Source of the DNA: Pseudomonadota bacterium
Lineage (GTDB): Bacteria > Pseudomonadota > Gammaproteobacteria > Steroidobacterales > Steroidobacteraceae
Direction of reading: 5' to 3'
Length of the DNA stretch: 64,000 nucleotides
NCBI GenBank assembly: GCA_018240525.1
Contig: JAFEFN010000008.1
Span: forward strand, 1 to 64,000
The notes beneath the pieces are model-generated. The model saw only the letters and a list, made by a program, of their open reading frames with translations. It was not told where the DNA came from and did not search any database. This document shows, piece after piece, positions 1 to 8,574 of the stretch. How positions within the stretch are numbered: the first letter of the stretch is position 1; each line of letters begins with the position of its first letter. Both the position numbers and the translations under genes were made by a program.

Positions 1-55
1 GTGGAGTTGACCCGCTTTCGTGGACACCTCAACGTTAGAGATGGAGGGGTTCACG

Positions 56-367
56 ATGGCAACGACTACGATCCGGTACACACCGGAGTTTAAGCGCCAG
101 CTGGTTGAGCTGCACCGGTCTGGGCGCTCAGCTACCTCGCTGGCCAAGGAGTTCGGGCCGACGGCCTGGACGATTGGTCTATGGGTGAAGCAGGCGGAGC
201 GCGACCGTGGCAAGGGCGATGGCGGGCTCACCCACTCGGAACGCGAGGAGCTCAACCGGTTGCGCCGGGAGAACCGCAAGCTCAAGGAGGAGCGGGAGAT
301 CCTGTCAAAAGCCGCGGCCTGGTTCGCCACCGAGAGCGGTCCCTCGAGGCGCTCTTCGGGTTCGTGA
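56..367 (+). CDS. IS3-family transposase OrfA
   Basis: A protein of about 103 residues starting at ATG 56, although the frame is open from 20. The N-terminal half has a helix-turn-helix of the IS3/IS911 OrfA type (residues 8-45, with a conserved W before the second helix), and the C-terminal half is a charged leucine-zipper-like coiled coil rich in R, E, K and L. In this family OrfA binds the inverted repeats and limits transposition. The OrfB frame lies at -1, and an A-rich stretch near 307-311 is a plausible slippage site for an OrfAB fusion. Confidence 0.8.
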   Translation: MATTTIRYTPEFKRQLVELHRSGRSATSLAKEFGPTAWTIGLWVKQAERDRGKGDGGLTHSEREELNRLRRENRKLKEEREILSKAAAWFATESGPSRRSSGS

Positions 368-1221
368 AGGTGAACCAGGCCACCCATCCGGTTGGGATGA
401 TGTGCCGGCTGTTGCAGATATCGAGGAGCGGGTACTACGCCTGGCTGGATCGTCCGATGTGCGCTCGTCGGCGGGAGGATCTGGCGCTGACGGGGAAGAT
501 CGCAGCGATCCACCGGTTCTCGCGAGAGACCTACGGCTCGCCGATGATCCACGCGGAGCTTGCTGAGGCGCACGGCATCCGCATTGGACGCAAGCGCGTG
601 GCTCGGCTGATGCGTGCAGCGGGATTGTGCGGGGCGACGCTGCGTAAGTTCGTAGTCACCACGATGCGGCCCGAGCAGGCCCCGCAGGTGCCGGACCTGG
701 TACAGCGGCGGTTCTACGCCGAGCGGCCGAACCGGTTGTGGGTAGCGGATGCCACCTACATCCCGACCTGGAGTGGCTTTTTGTACCTGGCGATCGTTCT
801 CGATGTGTTCTCGCGCAAGATAGTCGGCTGGGCGATGGAGACGCACTTACGCACCGAGCTCATGCTGGCCGCGATCGACATGGCCATCACGATGCGCCGA
901 CCTAAGGAGGTCATCCACCACTCCGACCAGGGTTGCCAGTACACCAGCTACGCCTTCGGCAAGCGATGTCAGGAAGCCGGCATCATGCCCTCCATGGGCA
1001 CTGTGGGAGATGCCTACGACAATGCGATGGCCGAGAGCTTCTTCGCCACGCTCGAGCGTGAGGTCCTCAATCGACGCCGCTTCCACAGCCAGGCGGAGGC
1101 GAAGATGGCCATCTTTGACTGGCTCGAAGGTTGGTACAACCCGCACCGTCGACACTCCGCACTCGGACGACGCTCTCCGGTCAACTACGAGCGTCTCGCG
1201 CTCGCACAGGAGGTTGCGTGA
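364..1221 (+). CDS. IS3-family transposase OrfB (DDE integrase)
   Basis: The frame is open from 181 to 1221. An independent GTG start lies at 364, but OrfB is probably made mostly as an OrfA-OrfB frameshift fusion. The N-terminal part carries the HTH_21 region (SRSGYYAWL), followed by the rve integrase core with all three catalytic acids: D in WVADATYIP, D in HHSDQG and E in NAMAESFF. The C-terminus ends with the usual YNPHRRHSALG motif. Length and motif order are complete, so it is likely functional. Confidence 0.85.
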   Translation: MKVNQATHPVGMMCRLLQISRSGYYAWLDRPMCARRREDLALTGKIAAIHRFSRETYGSPMIHAELAEAHGIRIGRKRVARLMRAAGLCGATLRKFVVTTMRPEQAPQVPDLVQRRFYAERPNRLWVADATYIPTWSGFLYLAIVLDVFSRKIVGWAMETHLRTELMLAAIDMAITMRRPKEVIHHSDQGCQYTSYAFGKRCQEAGIMPSMGTVGDAYDNAMAESFFATLEREVLNRRRFHSQAEAKMAIFDWLEGWYNPHRRHSALGRRSPVNYERLALAQEVA

Positions 1222-1351
1222 TCCGGGATCAGATCGCAGAGCCTCCGCCGCCTGCAGCGGCAGACTGCACTGCTGTTAAGATCGATCATCATCGAAGGGA
1301 AGAGTCAGACACTAAGACGACAACTTGTCCACCGAAGCGGGTCAACTCCAC

Positions 1352-1893
1352 ACGAGCTCCTTGCGGATGTTCGGACTGACAGACCAGCCAACGATCTTGC
1401 GCGAGTAGAGGTCCATCACGACGGCCAGGTAGAGCCAGCCCTCCCAGGTACGGATGTAGGTTATATCGGTTACCCAAGCCTTATTTGGCCTCCCGACGTC
1501 GAATTGCCTCTGAAGAACGTTGGGAGCGATTTCAGAGGGCTTTGCTCCGAATCTGGGCTTTCGACTGTAACCTCGCACTGGTCGGATCTTGTTTACACGC
1601 ATGAGACGTGCCACGCGATGCTTGCTGCAGGTCTCTCCAGCCTCTCGCAGGTCCAGAAACACCCTGGGAGATCCATAAATCCCATTGCTTGCATGAAAAG
1701 AAGCGCGGATCAGCTTCAGAAGCCGGCTGTTCTCGATATCCCGTCTGCTCTGCGGTTCCTTCAGCCAAGCGTAGTATCCGCTATGGGTGACCTCCAAGAC
1801 CCGGCACAGCTGCCGAACCTCGTAGAGACGGCTATGCGCCTTAATAAACTCGTACACGCGCCTGGTTCTTCCAGCGCTGAACTTTGCAGACAT
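1352..1893 (-). pseudogene. IS3-type transposase OrfB, N-terminal part, interrupted by the upstream IS
   Basis: Reads from 1893 down to the right end of the neighbouring IS at 1351. It has the HTH_21 block (THSGYYAWL) and the first part of the DDE core ([17 protein letters not shown], then YSRKIVGW). The second Asp and the Glu are missing because the reading frame is cut by the inserted element; the last few residues of the open frame come from the IS. Any missing half would lie left of the window. It is only moderately similar to the OrfB of the inserted element, so it is a different IS. Confidence 0.8.
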
Positions 1894-1959
1894 CGCAGCT
1901 CCTTGTCGCTCTCACTAGCGTTGGAATCTACGCGTCCACAAAACCCTGGGAAGTCCAAC

Positions 1960-2205
1960 ACCAGCGAACTCTTCCAGCGGCTGCTGACCGACAACGGCCT
2001 CACCTGCAGCATGAGTCGATCCGGGAATGTCTGGGATAACTCAGCCATGGAGAGCTTCTTCTCGAGCCTTAAGACCGAGCGCTGCCACCGGAAGGTCTAC
2101 AGCACTCGGGACCAGGCTCGTGCCGATGTGTTCGATTACGTCGAGCGGTTCTACAATCCGCGTCGTAGACACTCGACCCTTGGATATCTGAGCCCTGGTT
2201 CGTCA
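1960..2205 (+). pseudogene. IS3-type transposase OrfB, C-terminal fragment
   Basis: Within a longer open frame on the plus strand, only this part resembles a transposase: LLTDNG, then SGNVWDNSAMESFF with the catalytic Glu, then FYNPRRRHSTLGYLSP near the normal C-terminus. The upstream part of the frame is antisense to the minus-strand OrfB remnant and has no likeness to a protein. The fragment is the end of an IS3-family OrfB in the opposite orientation to its neighbour, left by rearrangement or deletion. Confidence 0.7.
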
Positions 2206-2207
2206 CC

Positions 2208-2345
2208 ATGGCGCATGCACGACGAGCGATCGAGGACTGGCGGATCGACTACAACACTGAACGACCGCACAGCTCGCTTGGCGACCAGACGCCCGAAGAG
2301 TATGCGAAGAATGTTCGGCGAGGGGCAAAGAGGCAGAATCACTAA
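2208..2345 (+). pseudogene. Second IS3-type transposase C-terminal remnant
   Basis: A 45-residue frame from an ATG at 2208 that switches frame from the preceding fragment. It contains the IS3-family C-terminal signature around DWRIDYNTERPHSSLG, followed by a basic tail ending in QNH. It is typical of the end of an IS407/IS2-type OrfB and is a different subgroup from the fragment directly upstream. Two unrelated IS ends abut here, which marks a recombination scar. Confidence 0.65.
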
Positions 2346-2443
2346 CCGCGGACTCCAGGCCCAGACCGTACTAAAACGGGTGTCATGTCATCGCCCCAAA
2401 GCCGTCTCCGCCTGAAATCACCCTCGACAACGATGAAATCAGG

Positions 2444-2670
2444 GTGCTCAAGTTTCTAGTGAGGTACGTGGATCAAATGAGCGAAAACCGGGACGGTCTC
2501 ACACTAGAGCAGATGACTATGAGCCTCGGCCTGAAGTTATCGAATTTGCGACTGCACATTGGAACTCTAGAGGATCATGGGCCGCACACGACATCATCAT
2601 GGAGGAGGGGAGCCGCTATTACATCACCGGCGACGGCCTGCGGTGGCTCAAACGCGGGGGCCTCCGGTGA
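2444..2670 (+). pseudogene. Possible winged-helix protein, frameshifted
   Basis: The first part (2444-2580) reads as a helix-turn-helix-like segment (LTLEQMTMSLGLKLSNLRLHIGTLEDHG). The frame then loses sense, while another frame from about 2583 reads plausible wing residues (SRYYITGDGLRWLKRGG) and stops at TGA 2668. Together they resemble a small winged-helix DNA-binding protein broken by a single indel near 2580. The stop overlaps the GTG of the next small gene. No family can be named with certainty. Confidence 0.35.
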
Positions 2671-2957
2671 CCGCCAAGACAGACGAGGAGCGCGCGCTTA
2701 CGGCAAAGACGCCGGAGCAGGCAGAGATCCTAGAGCGGAACGCCGTCGCTCGGGGCAATGAACTTCTGGGACAGCTTGCGCGGCAGCGCTGGGTAGAGCT
2801 GCGGGCTGGCGACGCCAAGCACGGGACGCCGACAGACGTGGAGCGTGAGTGCATTCAAGCCGTGCACGCCCTAGAGAAGGCTAAGGGCACGCGGGCTACG
2901 TACACGTGGCGGATGTTCAGAGATCGCGGGATCCTGCCTGCCTTAGGCCACCTTTAG
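2667..2957 (+). CDS. Small hypothetical protein
   Basis: A protein of 96 residues from GTG 2667; the start codon overlaps the TGA of the preceding broken gene (GTGA), suggesting an old two-gene unit. It is hydrophilic, rich in A, R and E, with a helical N-terminal half (DEERALTAKTPEQAEILERN) and a C-terminal part ending in WRMFRDRGILPALGHL. There is no signal peptide, membrane segment or cysteine cluster. I do not recognise the family. It lies between IS remnants and the acyltransferase, so it is probably cargo of the island. Confidence 0.4.
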   Translation: MTAKTDEERALTAKTPEQAEILERNAVARGNELLGQLARQRWVELRAGDAKHGTPTDVERECIQAVHALEKAKGTRATYTWRMFRDRGILPALGHL

Positions 2958-3015
2958 TTGTAGATGGAATGGAAGCGCAGTTGCGAGTTTACCGGTCGAA
3001 TTGTTCCCCGAGCCC

Positions 3016-4950
3016 ATGACTTACCGTCCGCACATCGACGGTTTGAGGGCAATAGCCGTCCTCGCGGTGATTCTGTTCCATTTTTCGACGGAAGCCCTGC
3101 CTGGAGGGTTCCTGGGGGTTGATGTCTTTTTCGTGATTTCCGGCTTTCTAATTACGCAGGTGCTCTGCGCTCGTTCAGATCTCACTTCGATGCGCCGCAT
3201 TGGAGATTTTTATCTACGCCGCGCGCGCAGGATTCTTCCCGCACTCCTCGTGACATCGCTCGTGACAGCCGCAGCAAGCGTTGCAATCTACCTGCCAAAT
3301 GACCTTGTGAGAGTCGGCAAATATCTCTTCTTCACGCCATTGATGCTGGCCAATGCCGCCAGCGCCTCAGACGGCGGCTATTTTGCCGTTGCGGGTGCAT
3401 TTTTACCTCTGAAGCACTTCTGGTCGCTTGCGGTCGAGGAACAGTTCTATCTGGTGTACCCGCTGGCGATTCCATTCCTTTTTTCCAAGCGTGGCCTTAA
3501 GAGCCAGATTGCGACGCTAGCGATAGGCGCCGCAGTTTCGCTGGTAATAAGCATTCGTGGGGAACTAAGGCACTCGACACTCACCTTTTATCTGATGCCT
3601 GCCCGGGCATGGGAGCTGATGTTCGGCGCGCTCGCAGCGCTGGTTCCGCGACGCCAGCTAGACTGTAGGGTGAGCAGGGAGGTGACCGGGTTTGTATGTC
3701 TCGGCGTTGTCGTAGCCTCGTTCTTTCTATTCGACGATAGGACTGGATTTCCGCACCCGTACGCCATGATCCCGTGTGCGGCCACGGCTGTACTGCTCTT
3801 TGTGGGCGAAGACGGTTCCCTCACGACCCTTCGAGTACTCTCGCCACCCCCCTTGGTCTTCACCGGAAAGGTTTCCTATTCGCTGTATCTCTGGCACGCC
3901 CCCGTTCTCGCGTTGACCCAGTACTATTTGATTCGCAGGTTGACGGCCGTAGAACTCCTTTGGATCTGGATCGGTATTTACGTGCTGTCCGCTCTCAGCT
4001 GGCGGTTCGTCGAGATTCCGATCCGAAGGCGGACCATACTGAAGGGGGACCGCAGCTTCATAGTTGCTGCGCTGGTGAGTTGCACGACAGTGGCCGTCAT
4101 CGGGGCGTGTCTTTGGGCTGGCGACGGGCTGCCGTGGCGGTTCAGTCGCGACATCCAAAACCTCACGCGTTCCGACACGGCATCGCCAGCGAGCGCCCGC
4201 TGTCTAACCTTATCTTTGGATAAAGTCGCCGCGGGCGATCTGTGTCATTTCGGGCCCAATCATCCCGGTGTTCGGAAGGCGATATTATGGGGCGACAGCC
4301 ACGCCTTAGCGCTCCTCCCCGCATTCGAGGATTTGGCTGAGTCGAATGACATTCAGATCGAATTCGCCGGCAAGACGTCCTGCCGGCCACTCCTAGGAGG
4401 TGACCGCTTCAAGAGCCGTGCCGCGCAGACGGAGTGCGTGGCATTCAACAACGCGATGATTTCCGCAATCCACCGTATACGACCGTCCGCGACAATTTTG
4501 AGTGCTTTTTGGGAAGTGGAGAAGGGATATGAAAGCCGGTCGCCGGCAGGCGGCGGGTTGAACCTCGTCGGCAGCTCTTCGGCAGACTGGGAAAAACTGT
4601 TGGATCAAATCCGTGGCACCGGATCCAATGTCTGCGTGGTTCTGGACGTTCCGCATCTGCCCGTTGTTGTTCCCTACGCGCTGGCGATGGCGCGCCGTAG
4701 AGGCCTGGATGATTCGTTCGTCTATGCACGTCGTGACGACGTTCTGGCGCAATATGCGGAATTCGAGGATCCGGTACGCGCTCTGGAAAAAGTGGGGGAT
4801 CTCGTGGTAGTGGACCCGAAAGACGTACTGTGTAATGGCGCCAGGTGTGAAGTTGAATTGAATGGCCGTTCCCTCTACCGTGACAAGAATCATCTATCGA
4901 GGATTGGTGCAATGGCCGTGAGTAGCTCACTGCAGAAGTGCCTCCGATAG
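3016..4950 (+). CDS. OafA/YrhL-type membrane acyltransferase with SGNH domain
   Basis: A 644-residue inner-membrane O-acyltransferase, expected to acetylate a surface polysaccharide or O-antigen. The N-terminal half is an acyltransferase-3 domain of about ten membrane helices, with YRPHIDGLRA at the start (catalytic-type His6), the R-rich RRARRILPALL loop and FWSLAVEEQFY near residue 135. The C-terminal third is a periplasmic SGNH domain with GDSH at 426-429 and the D623-x-x-H626 pair. Start ATG 3016 is preferred over the TTG at 3001 because the conserved YRPHIDGLRA follows it directly. It is a single gene without obvious partners in the variable island, consistent with surface-antigen variation. 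Confidence 0.85.
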   Translation: MTYRPHIDGLRAIAVLAVILFHFSTEALPGGFLGVDVFFVISGFLITQVLCARSDLTSMRRIGDFYLRRARRILPALLVTSLVTAAASVAIYLPNDLVRVGKYLFFTPLMLANAASASDGGYFAVAGAFLPLKHFWSLAVEEQFYLVYPLAIPFLFSKRGLKSQIATLAIGAAVSLVISIRGELRHSTLTFYLMPARAWELMFGALAALVPRRQLDCRVSREVTGFVCLGVVVASFFLFDDRTGFPHPYAMIPCAATAVLLFVGEDGSLTTLRVLSPPPLVFTGKVSYSLYLWHAPVLALTQYYLIRRLTAVELLWIWIGIYVLSALSWRFVEIPIRRRTILKGDRSFIVAALVSCTTVAVIGACLWAGDGLPWRFSRDIQNLTRSDTASPASARCLTLSLDKVAAGDLCHFGPNHPGVRKAILWGDSHALALLPAFEDLAESNDIQIEFAGKTSCRPLLGGDRFKSRAAQTECVAFNNAMISAIHRIRPSATILSAFWEVEKGYESRSPAGGGLNLVGSSSADWEKLLDQIRGTGSNVCVVLDVPHLPVVVPYALAMARRRGLDDSFVYARRDDVLAQYAEFEDPVRALEKVGDLVVVDPKDVLCNGARCEVELNGRSLYRDKNHLSRIGAMAVSSSLQKCLR

Positions 4951-5621
4951 AGCGATATCTCCCGTAGCTCGTGCAGAGGCTTGCATGGGGCTGCAGTCTA
5001 GGGCGCAAGCGATAGTGGTTGCCGTTATGCAGCAATGACACGCGCCTCGTAGGGTATAAGGTCTTGGCGTGCCGCATCGGCGTGCTGCCGGATACCAACA
5101 CGCGTTCACTGCATGCAATATACGTCTGCTGCGCCGCGTATCAACTTACGACATAGTGAAGACGTTCGACCTGCCCTCAGTCCGTCACAGATCGAGGGCG
5201 AATTATCGTCTCGTACAGGGGCGCGACCACGGCTACAACGATGGGATGACTTCCGCGATGCGCGCGGGTCGCCGTGGGTATTTTTGTGTACTTCACGGGA
5301 AGATAGAATGCCGGTATCCGCGACGTAGCTGGCCAAATCCGTGGTCTGAAGACCGGGTTGAGTCGACTAGCGGCACAGCGACATACACAACCCGCGCGAC
5401 TGCGACCAAATGGCGCAGAGGGGTCTCATGGATACGATAGTGAAAGGTAAGACTGGAAGATGCGTGCTACGTTGCAGCATCCGAGGTCCCCATCCGCGCG
5501 TTGATTTCGAGACGCTTCGCGCGTAAGTTCAGTCCCACGACTGTGGAAAGATATGGCTTATGGTCCAATGAACCATATGCAGAGCCATCAATCCTCGTTC
5601 AAGCAAGCTAGGGAGACAAGA
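4951..5621. other. Intergenic stretch with no supported gene
   Basis: About 670 bp between the acyltransferase and the first secreted protein. Several short frames are open on both strands, but none has a ribosome-binding site, recognisable motif or protein-like composition. It may contain the promoter for the secreted-protein group, but I see no clear -35/-10 pair. The base composition is more AT-rich than the photosynthesis region. Confidence 0.5.
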
Positions 5622-6011
5622 ATGAAAATATTGCGGCGCGCCGAGATGTGGTACGCAGCCGTCGGTGTGGGCGCAATTATGGCGTTTGCTCCGATGCATG
5701 CGTTCGCTCTAAGTAGTTACAACGCGGTCACCATCACAAAGCTCTTGATGAATCAAGGCGGGCGTGGGGGTTCTCCCGGCGCGCTCATCTTCTTCACACC
5801 CACGACCCCAGCCGACACCGAGGGATGTACAACGAGTGGAAGTGGATACGCATGGATTGACTGGTCATCGACTGTGCAGCCGGACGGCAAGGCAGTGTAC
5901 GCCACCGTGCTTGCAGCATCGATGGCTGGCAAGAAGGTCAACATTAGTGTGTCAGGTTGTGCCAACAGCGGCTATTACCCGTTTGTCAGCCAGATTACTG
6001 TAATCATGTAA
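5622..6011 (+). CDS. Secreted small protein of unknown function
   Basis: A 129-residue protein. ATG 5622 is chosen because a GGGAGAC ribosome-binding site precedes it and a signal peptide follows (positive MKILRR, hydrophobic segment, cleavage after MHAFA). The mature part is about 100 residues with two cysteines in small-residue contexts (EGCTTSG and SGCANSG) that could form one disulfide, and an alternating hydrophobic pattern typical of a beta protein (VTITKLLMN, GALIFFTP, VNISVSG, SQITVIM). Its layout matches the third protein of this group at 7222, so the two look like diverged paralogues. Function unknown. Confidence 0.65.
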   Translation: MKILRRAEMWYAAVGVGAIMAFAPMHAFALSSYNAVTITKLLMNQGGRGGSPGALIFFTPTTPADTEGCTTSGSGYAWIDWSSTVQPDGKAVYATVLAASMAGKKVNISVSGCANSGYYPFVSQITVIM

Positions 6012-6233
6012 CCAGTCCTCGGGCGGCCTGAAGTGTAGAAACGAGGGGGCGCGGCGGGGTCTGGAAGCAACTCGACTCTCGCTCCGACGTGAGAACAGGT
6101 TCGCGGGGGACCAAGGGGGTACTACGTGTCGCATCAATCGTAGTCTCTCGGAGCATCGATATGCGAACGCGGTTTTCAGCGTCGATGCTGGTTGTGGTCT
6201 AATGCCCAGTAAGCGCACGAGGACACTTAAGAC

Positions 6234-7199
6234 ATGAAAGCATTTCTAATCTCCGCGGTAGGATGCTTGTGCTTGGTCAAAACACTTACGGCCGTAGGTG
6301 ATGGTTACTGCGCGGCGCTTTCTGGTCAGTGGTATTCCGGTTACATCGGAGCCCCCAACACCGGCTTTCTGTTCGATCTACATGACGTGCCTGCTTCAGG
6401 GTCTAACGGCCAGACCTTTAGCGGAACCTATACCGACGGTAGCTGTCCAGCGGCGGCTGTAGCCGGAACCATGAATGGCGACGGAACATTTCAACTCACG
6501 ATTACGTTTCCGGCGGGAAATGGAGCGTGCGGGAGTGGCACAGAAGTTTGGAACGGCACATTCTCCAACTCGACTGGCTGCTCGCAGGCTATATTGACCT
6601 CCGGTGTCGGACAAATTGCTTATCACCGGTCGTCCTGCGCAATCCCCAACGGCGTTGGCAGCCCAAGCAACAATGGCGAAGGGCCTTCGGTGTTTGTGAC
6701 ATGGCTAACCGGAGGATCGGCACAATTTCAAGCGACTATGAAGCCGCCGATAAACCTGAAGACTGGTGCACCCTATGGTTACTTTAACTGGAGCGGGCGC
6801 GCGCCCATGGAGTCGTTCTCGAGTGCCGTGAACACATGCCAACCGGCAGCGATCCCCACCCCGACGCCAGACCCAGGCGCCTTTCCTATTTCCAACGGAA
6901 ATGAAGTAAATGACCAGGTTGGCTTTACTTCAAGCATCTACGTGAACCAGTTGCGACTGCTGGACACGGTTCCATGTGGGTTGACGTTCCAACAGACCAT
7001 GTCCATCGACTGCTATCAGGGCAATCCGAGTGGGACGCTAGTGCCATACGAGACTCACCCTCTTCTTATACAAGTTAATGACTCTACTATAACCGTGCAA
7101 AGGAATAACGCCTCCACAACTCCGCCCGACCAGCCATTTGGCACGTCTCAGCGTGCGTTGCGGTCAACGATCGATGTAGTGGCTTTGTTTGCGCTTTAG
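6234..7199 (+). CDS. Secreted Cys/Gly/Ser-rich hypothetical protein
   Basis: A 321-residue protein with an N-terminal signal peptide (MKAFLISAVGCLCLVKTLTA). The mature part is rich in G, S, T and N with many beta-type repeats: an N-terminal domain with SGQWYSGYIG, TFSGTYTDGSC and GTFQLTITF suggests a small beta-barrel or sandwich, then a Pro-rich linker (IPTPTPDPG near residue 210) leads to a second domain. Ten or so cysteines imply disulfides. Expression in the envelope or outside the cell is likely. It sits 222 bp after the first secreted protein and 22 bp before the third. I do not recognise a family. Confidence 0.6.
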   Translation: MKAFLISAVGCLCLVKTLTAVGDGYCAALSGQWYSGYIGAPNTGFLFDLHDVPASGSNGQTFSGTYTDGSCPAAAVAGTMNGDGTFQLTITFPAGNGACGSGTEVWNGTFSNSTGCSQAILTSGVGQIAYHRSSCAIPNGVGSPSNNGEGPSVFVTWLTGGSAQFQATMKPPINLKTGAPYGYFNWSGRAPMESFSSAVNTCQPAAIPTPTPDPGAFPISNGNEVNDQVGFTSSIYVNQLRLLDTVPCGLTFQQTMSIDCYQGNPSGTLVPYETHPLLIQVNDSTITVQRNNASTTPPDQPFGTSQRALRSTIDVVALFAL

Positions 7200-7221
7200 A
7201 AAAGCGCGCCGTGAGGTCCCA

Positions 7222-7563
7222 ATGAAAATGGCCGCCAGAGGCTTGCTCATGAGTTTTTCCGTTTGCGCAGGAGCAGCCGTAGTTCAAGGGCTCGACGGCG
7301 CAACGGGAACGAACGTCACGATTACTAACCTGGAAGAGAAGGACGACTACATCGTCGTAACGTTTTCAGCAGCGCTGAACAAAGGCGCAGCTTGTGCTGC
7401 CCAACACCGAAATTCTTTGCTGATCAATTCACGTCGTTCTGCGCTCGCCGACACAGCCAGGCATGCATTTAGTTTGGGCCAAGCAGTAGATGTCTGGGGC
7501 GGCGCCGTGTGTTCGAGAGTGAGCGATTACGAAACGATGTCAATCATGCAGATAGCTAAATAA
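7222..7563 (+). CDS. Secreted small protein, paralogue-like to the one at 5622
   Basis: A 113-residue protein with ATG 7222 preceded by a GTGAGG-like site; the signal peptide is MKMAARGLLMSFSVCAGAAVV with cleavage near Gly/Leu 23. The mature part follows the same plan as the 5622 protein: NVTITNLEEKDDYIVVTFS at the start, cysteines before the middle and near the end (GAACAAQ, GAVCSRV), a segment on DTARHAFSLGQAVDVWG matching the other's AVYATVLAASMAGKKVNI, and a closing MSIMQI strand matching SQITVIM. It lies 22 bp after the 321-residue secreted protein, so the two are probably co-transcribed. Confidence 0.55.
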   Translation: MKMAARGLLMSFSVCAGAAVVQGLDGATGTNVTITNLEEKDDYIVVTFSAALNKGAACAAQHRNSLLINSRRSALADTARHAFSLGQAVDVWGGAVCSRVSDYETMSIMQIAK

Positions 7564-7769
7564 GCTATTGTTTAGCGCTGACGACCAAGAGGCCGAGATT
7601 GCGCTCGCGCGGGACGGCAGGACTGCCCTCGATCTCCGATGCAGCGGAGATACCCGTCCCCGGACCGACCGGTTATGAAACGCCTGTGACGGGGAGCCAA
7701 CGGGTTTACGTGTCTCGTACCAGAATATCTTCGACATCTTCGGCTCCGGCTTAGCCGAGGAATTGGAGA

Positions 7770-7955
7770 ATTCCGAGCCGATCCCAAGAAGTCCAGTTGT
7801 GCCTGAGTAAGGCGCGCTAGGTCCATCCTGCGCAACTCTGTAAGAAGTTGGGTCTTCTGCGTTTCGAAGGGCGACCGCCAGTTCTGCGTGTTCTGGCGAA
7901 GCAGTACGGCCAAGTCGTTGTAGAGATCCTTGACGCGGCGGTCGACGAGTGCAGC
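7770..7955 (-). pseudogene. Possible fragment of an unknown gene
   Basis: In the minus-strand frame that is open from 7988 to 7572, residues read from about 7955 to 7770 have a helical, protein-like composition (for example DRRVKDLYNDLAVLLRQNTQ and LTELRRMDLARLTQAQLDFL). The rest of the frame is R-rich and not protein-like. There is no convincing start or stop context. It could be a decayed gene fragment between the secreted group and the Rhs remnant. Confidence 0.2.
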
Positions 7956-7990
7956 CTGAACCCTACCTGCGCGTGCCGCTGCCACCAACC

Positions 7991-8132
7991 TACGTGGCAG
8001 ATTCGCTTAACCAGTACACCGCAGCGGGCGGCGCAGCCTCGACCTCAGATGCGAATGGCAACGTCCTAACCCGGTCTCAGGGCGGCGCGCTGCAAACGAA
8101 TACCTACGATAGTGAGAGTCGGCTGGCATCAG
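7991..8132 (+). pseudogene. Rhs/YD-repeat protein remnant
   Basis: A 47-residue stretch in frame reads like the core of an Rhs YD-repeat: SLNQYTAAGGAASTSDANGN, then NVLTRSQGG, then TNTYDSESRLASG. Rhs proteins are very large secreted or surface polymorphic toxins, and only this piece remains here. It ends exactly where the left terminal repeat of the IS66 element begins (8133), so the IS66 insertion probably truncated it. The upstream part is not recognisable. Confidence 0.6.
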
Positions 8133-8214
8133 GTAAGCGATCGATGATCCCCGTCATTCCGCGTCCGAGCGGCTGACCTCATGCAGCGCGCTCCAGAAGA
8201 ACCGGAGGGCGAGC

Positions 8215-8574
8215 ATGGCGACGGAGAACGCGGGGGATCGGGACCGATTGTCGGAGCGGGAGCGCCAGATCTTGGGGCACCTGGAGCAGGCGCAAAGTCT
8301 CGGCGTGCCGCTCACCGAGTACGCCTCGGCCTACGAGGTGGATGTCCGGGATCTGTACGCCGGCAAGGCGGCCCTGGTGAAGAAGGGGATCCTGAGCCGA
8401 GCGGTGGCTGTCGAGAAGTCGGACTTTGTGCCGGTGCGCATAAGTTCGAGAGGCGCCAGCGCGATCGCCTGCCGCGTCAGTCATCCCTCGGGCTGGATGA
8501 TCGAGGTCGCCCAGCTGCCGGAAGTGGCCTGGGCGACGGCGCTGATGCGCGGGGCGGTCGATGATCCGACCTGA
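8215..8574 (+). CDS. tnpA: IS66 accessory protein TnpA
   Basis: A 119-residue protein at the position of the first IS66 gene. The N-terminal half has a helix-turn-helix-like segment (LSERERQILGHLEQAQ, then LTEYASAYEVDVRDLYAGKA). The C-terminal half has the short beta-rich tail seen in IS66 Orf1 proteins. Its end overlaps the start of tnpB (ATG 8561), which is normal for IS66. Its own frame is intact. Confidence 0.65.
   Translation: MATENAGDRDRLSERERQILGHLEQAQSLGVPLTEYASAYEVDVRDLYAGKAALVKKGILSRAVAVEKSDFVPVRISSRGASAIACRVSHPSGWMIEVAQLPEVAWATALMRGAVDDPT

Larger units (their letters stand above)
1..1351 (+). mobile_element. Complete IS3-family insertion sequence
   Basis: Near-perfect 26-bp terminal inverted repeats bound the element: bases 1-26 match the reverse complement of 1326-1351 at all but two positions. 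Between them lie two overlapping reading frames in the usual IS3 arrangement, orfA in one frame and orfB in the -1 frame. Both are open, so the element could still be mobile. It has landed inside another IS3-type transposase gene, whose minus-strand reading frame stops being recognisable exactly at the right end (1352). The left end coincides with the window edge, so the left flank and any target duplication cannot be checked. Confidence 0.85.

Noticed and set aside
4951..5552. Several 60-120 codon frames between the acyltransferase and the secreted group
   Set aside because: No ribosome-binding site, signal peptide, motif or consistent codon use; composition looks random.
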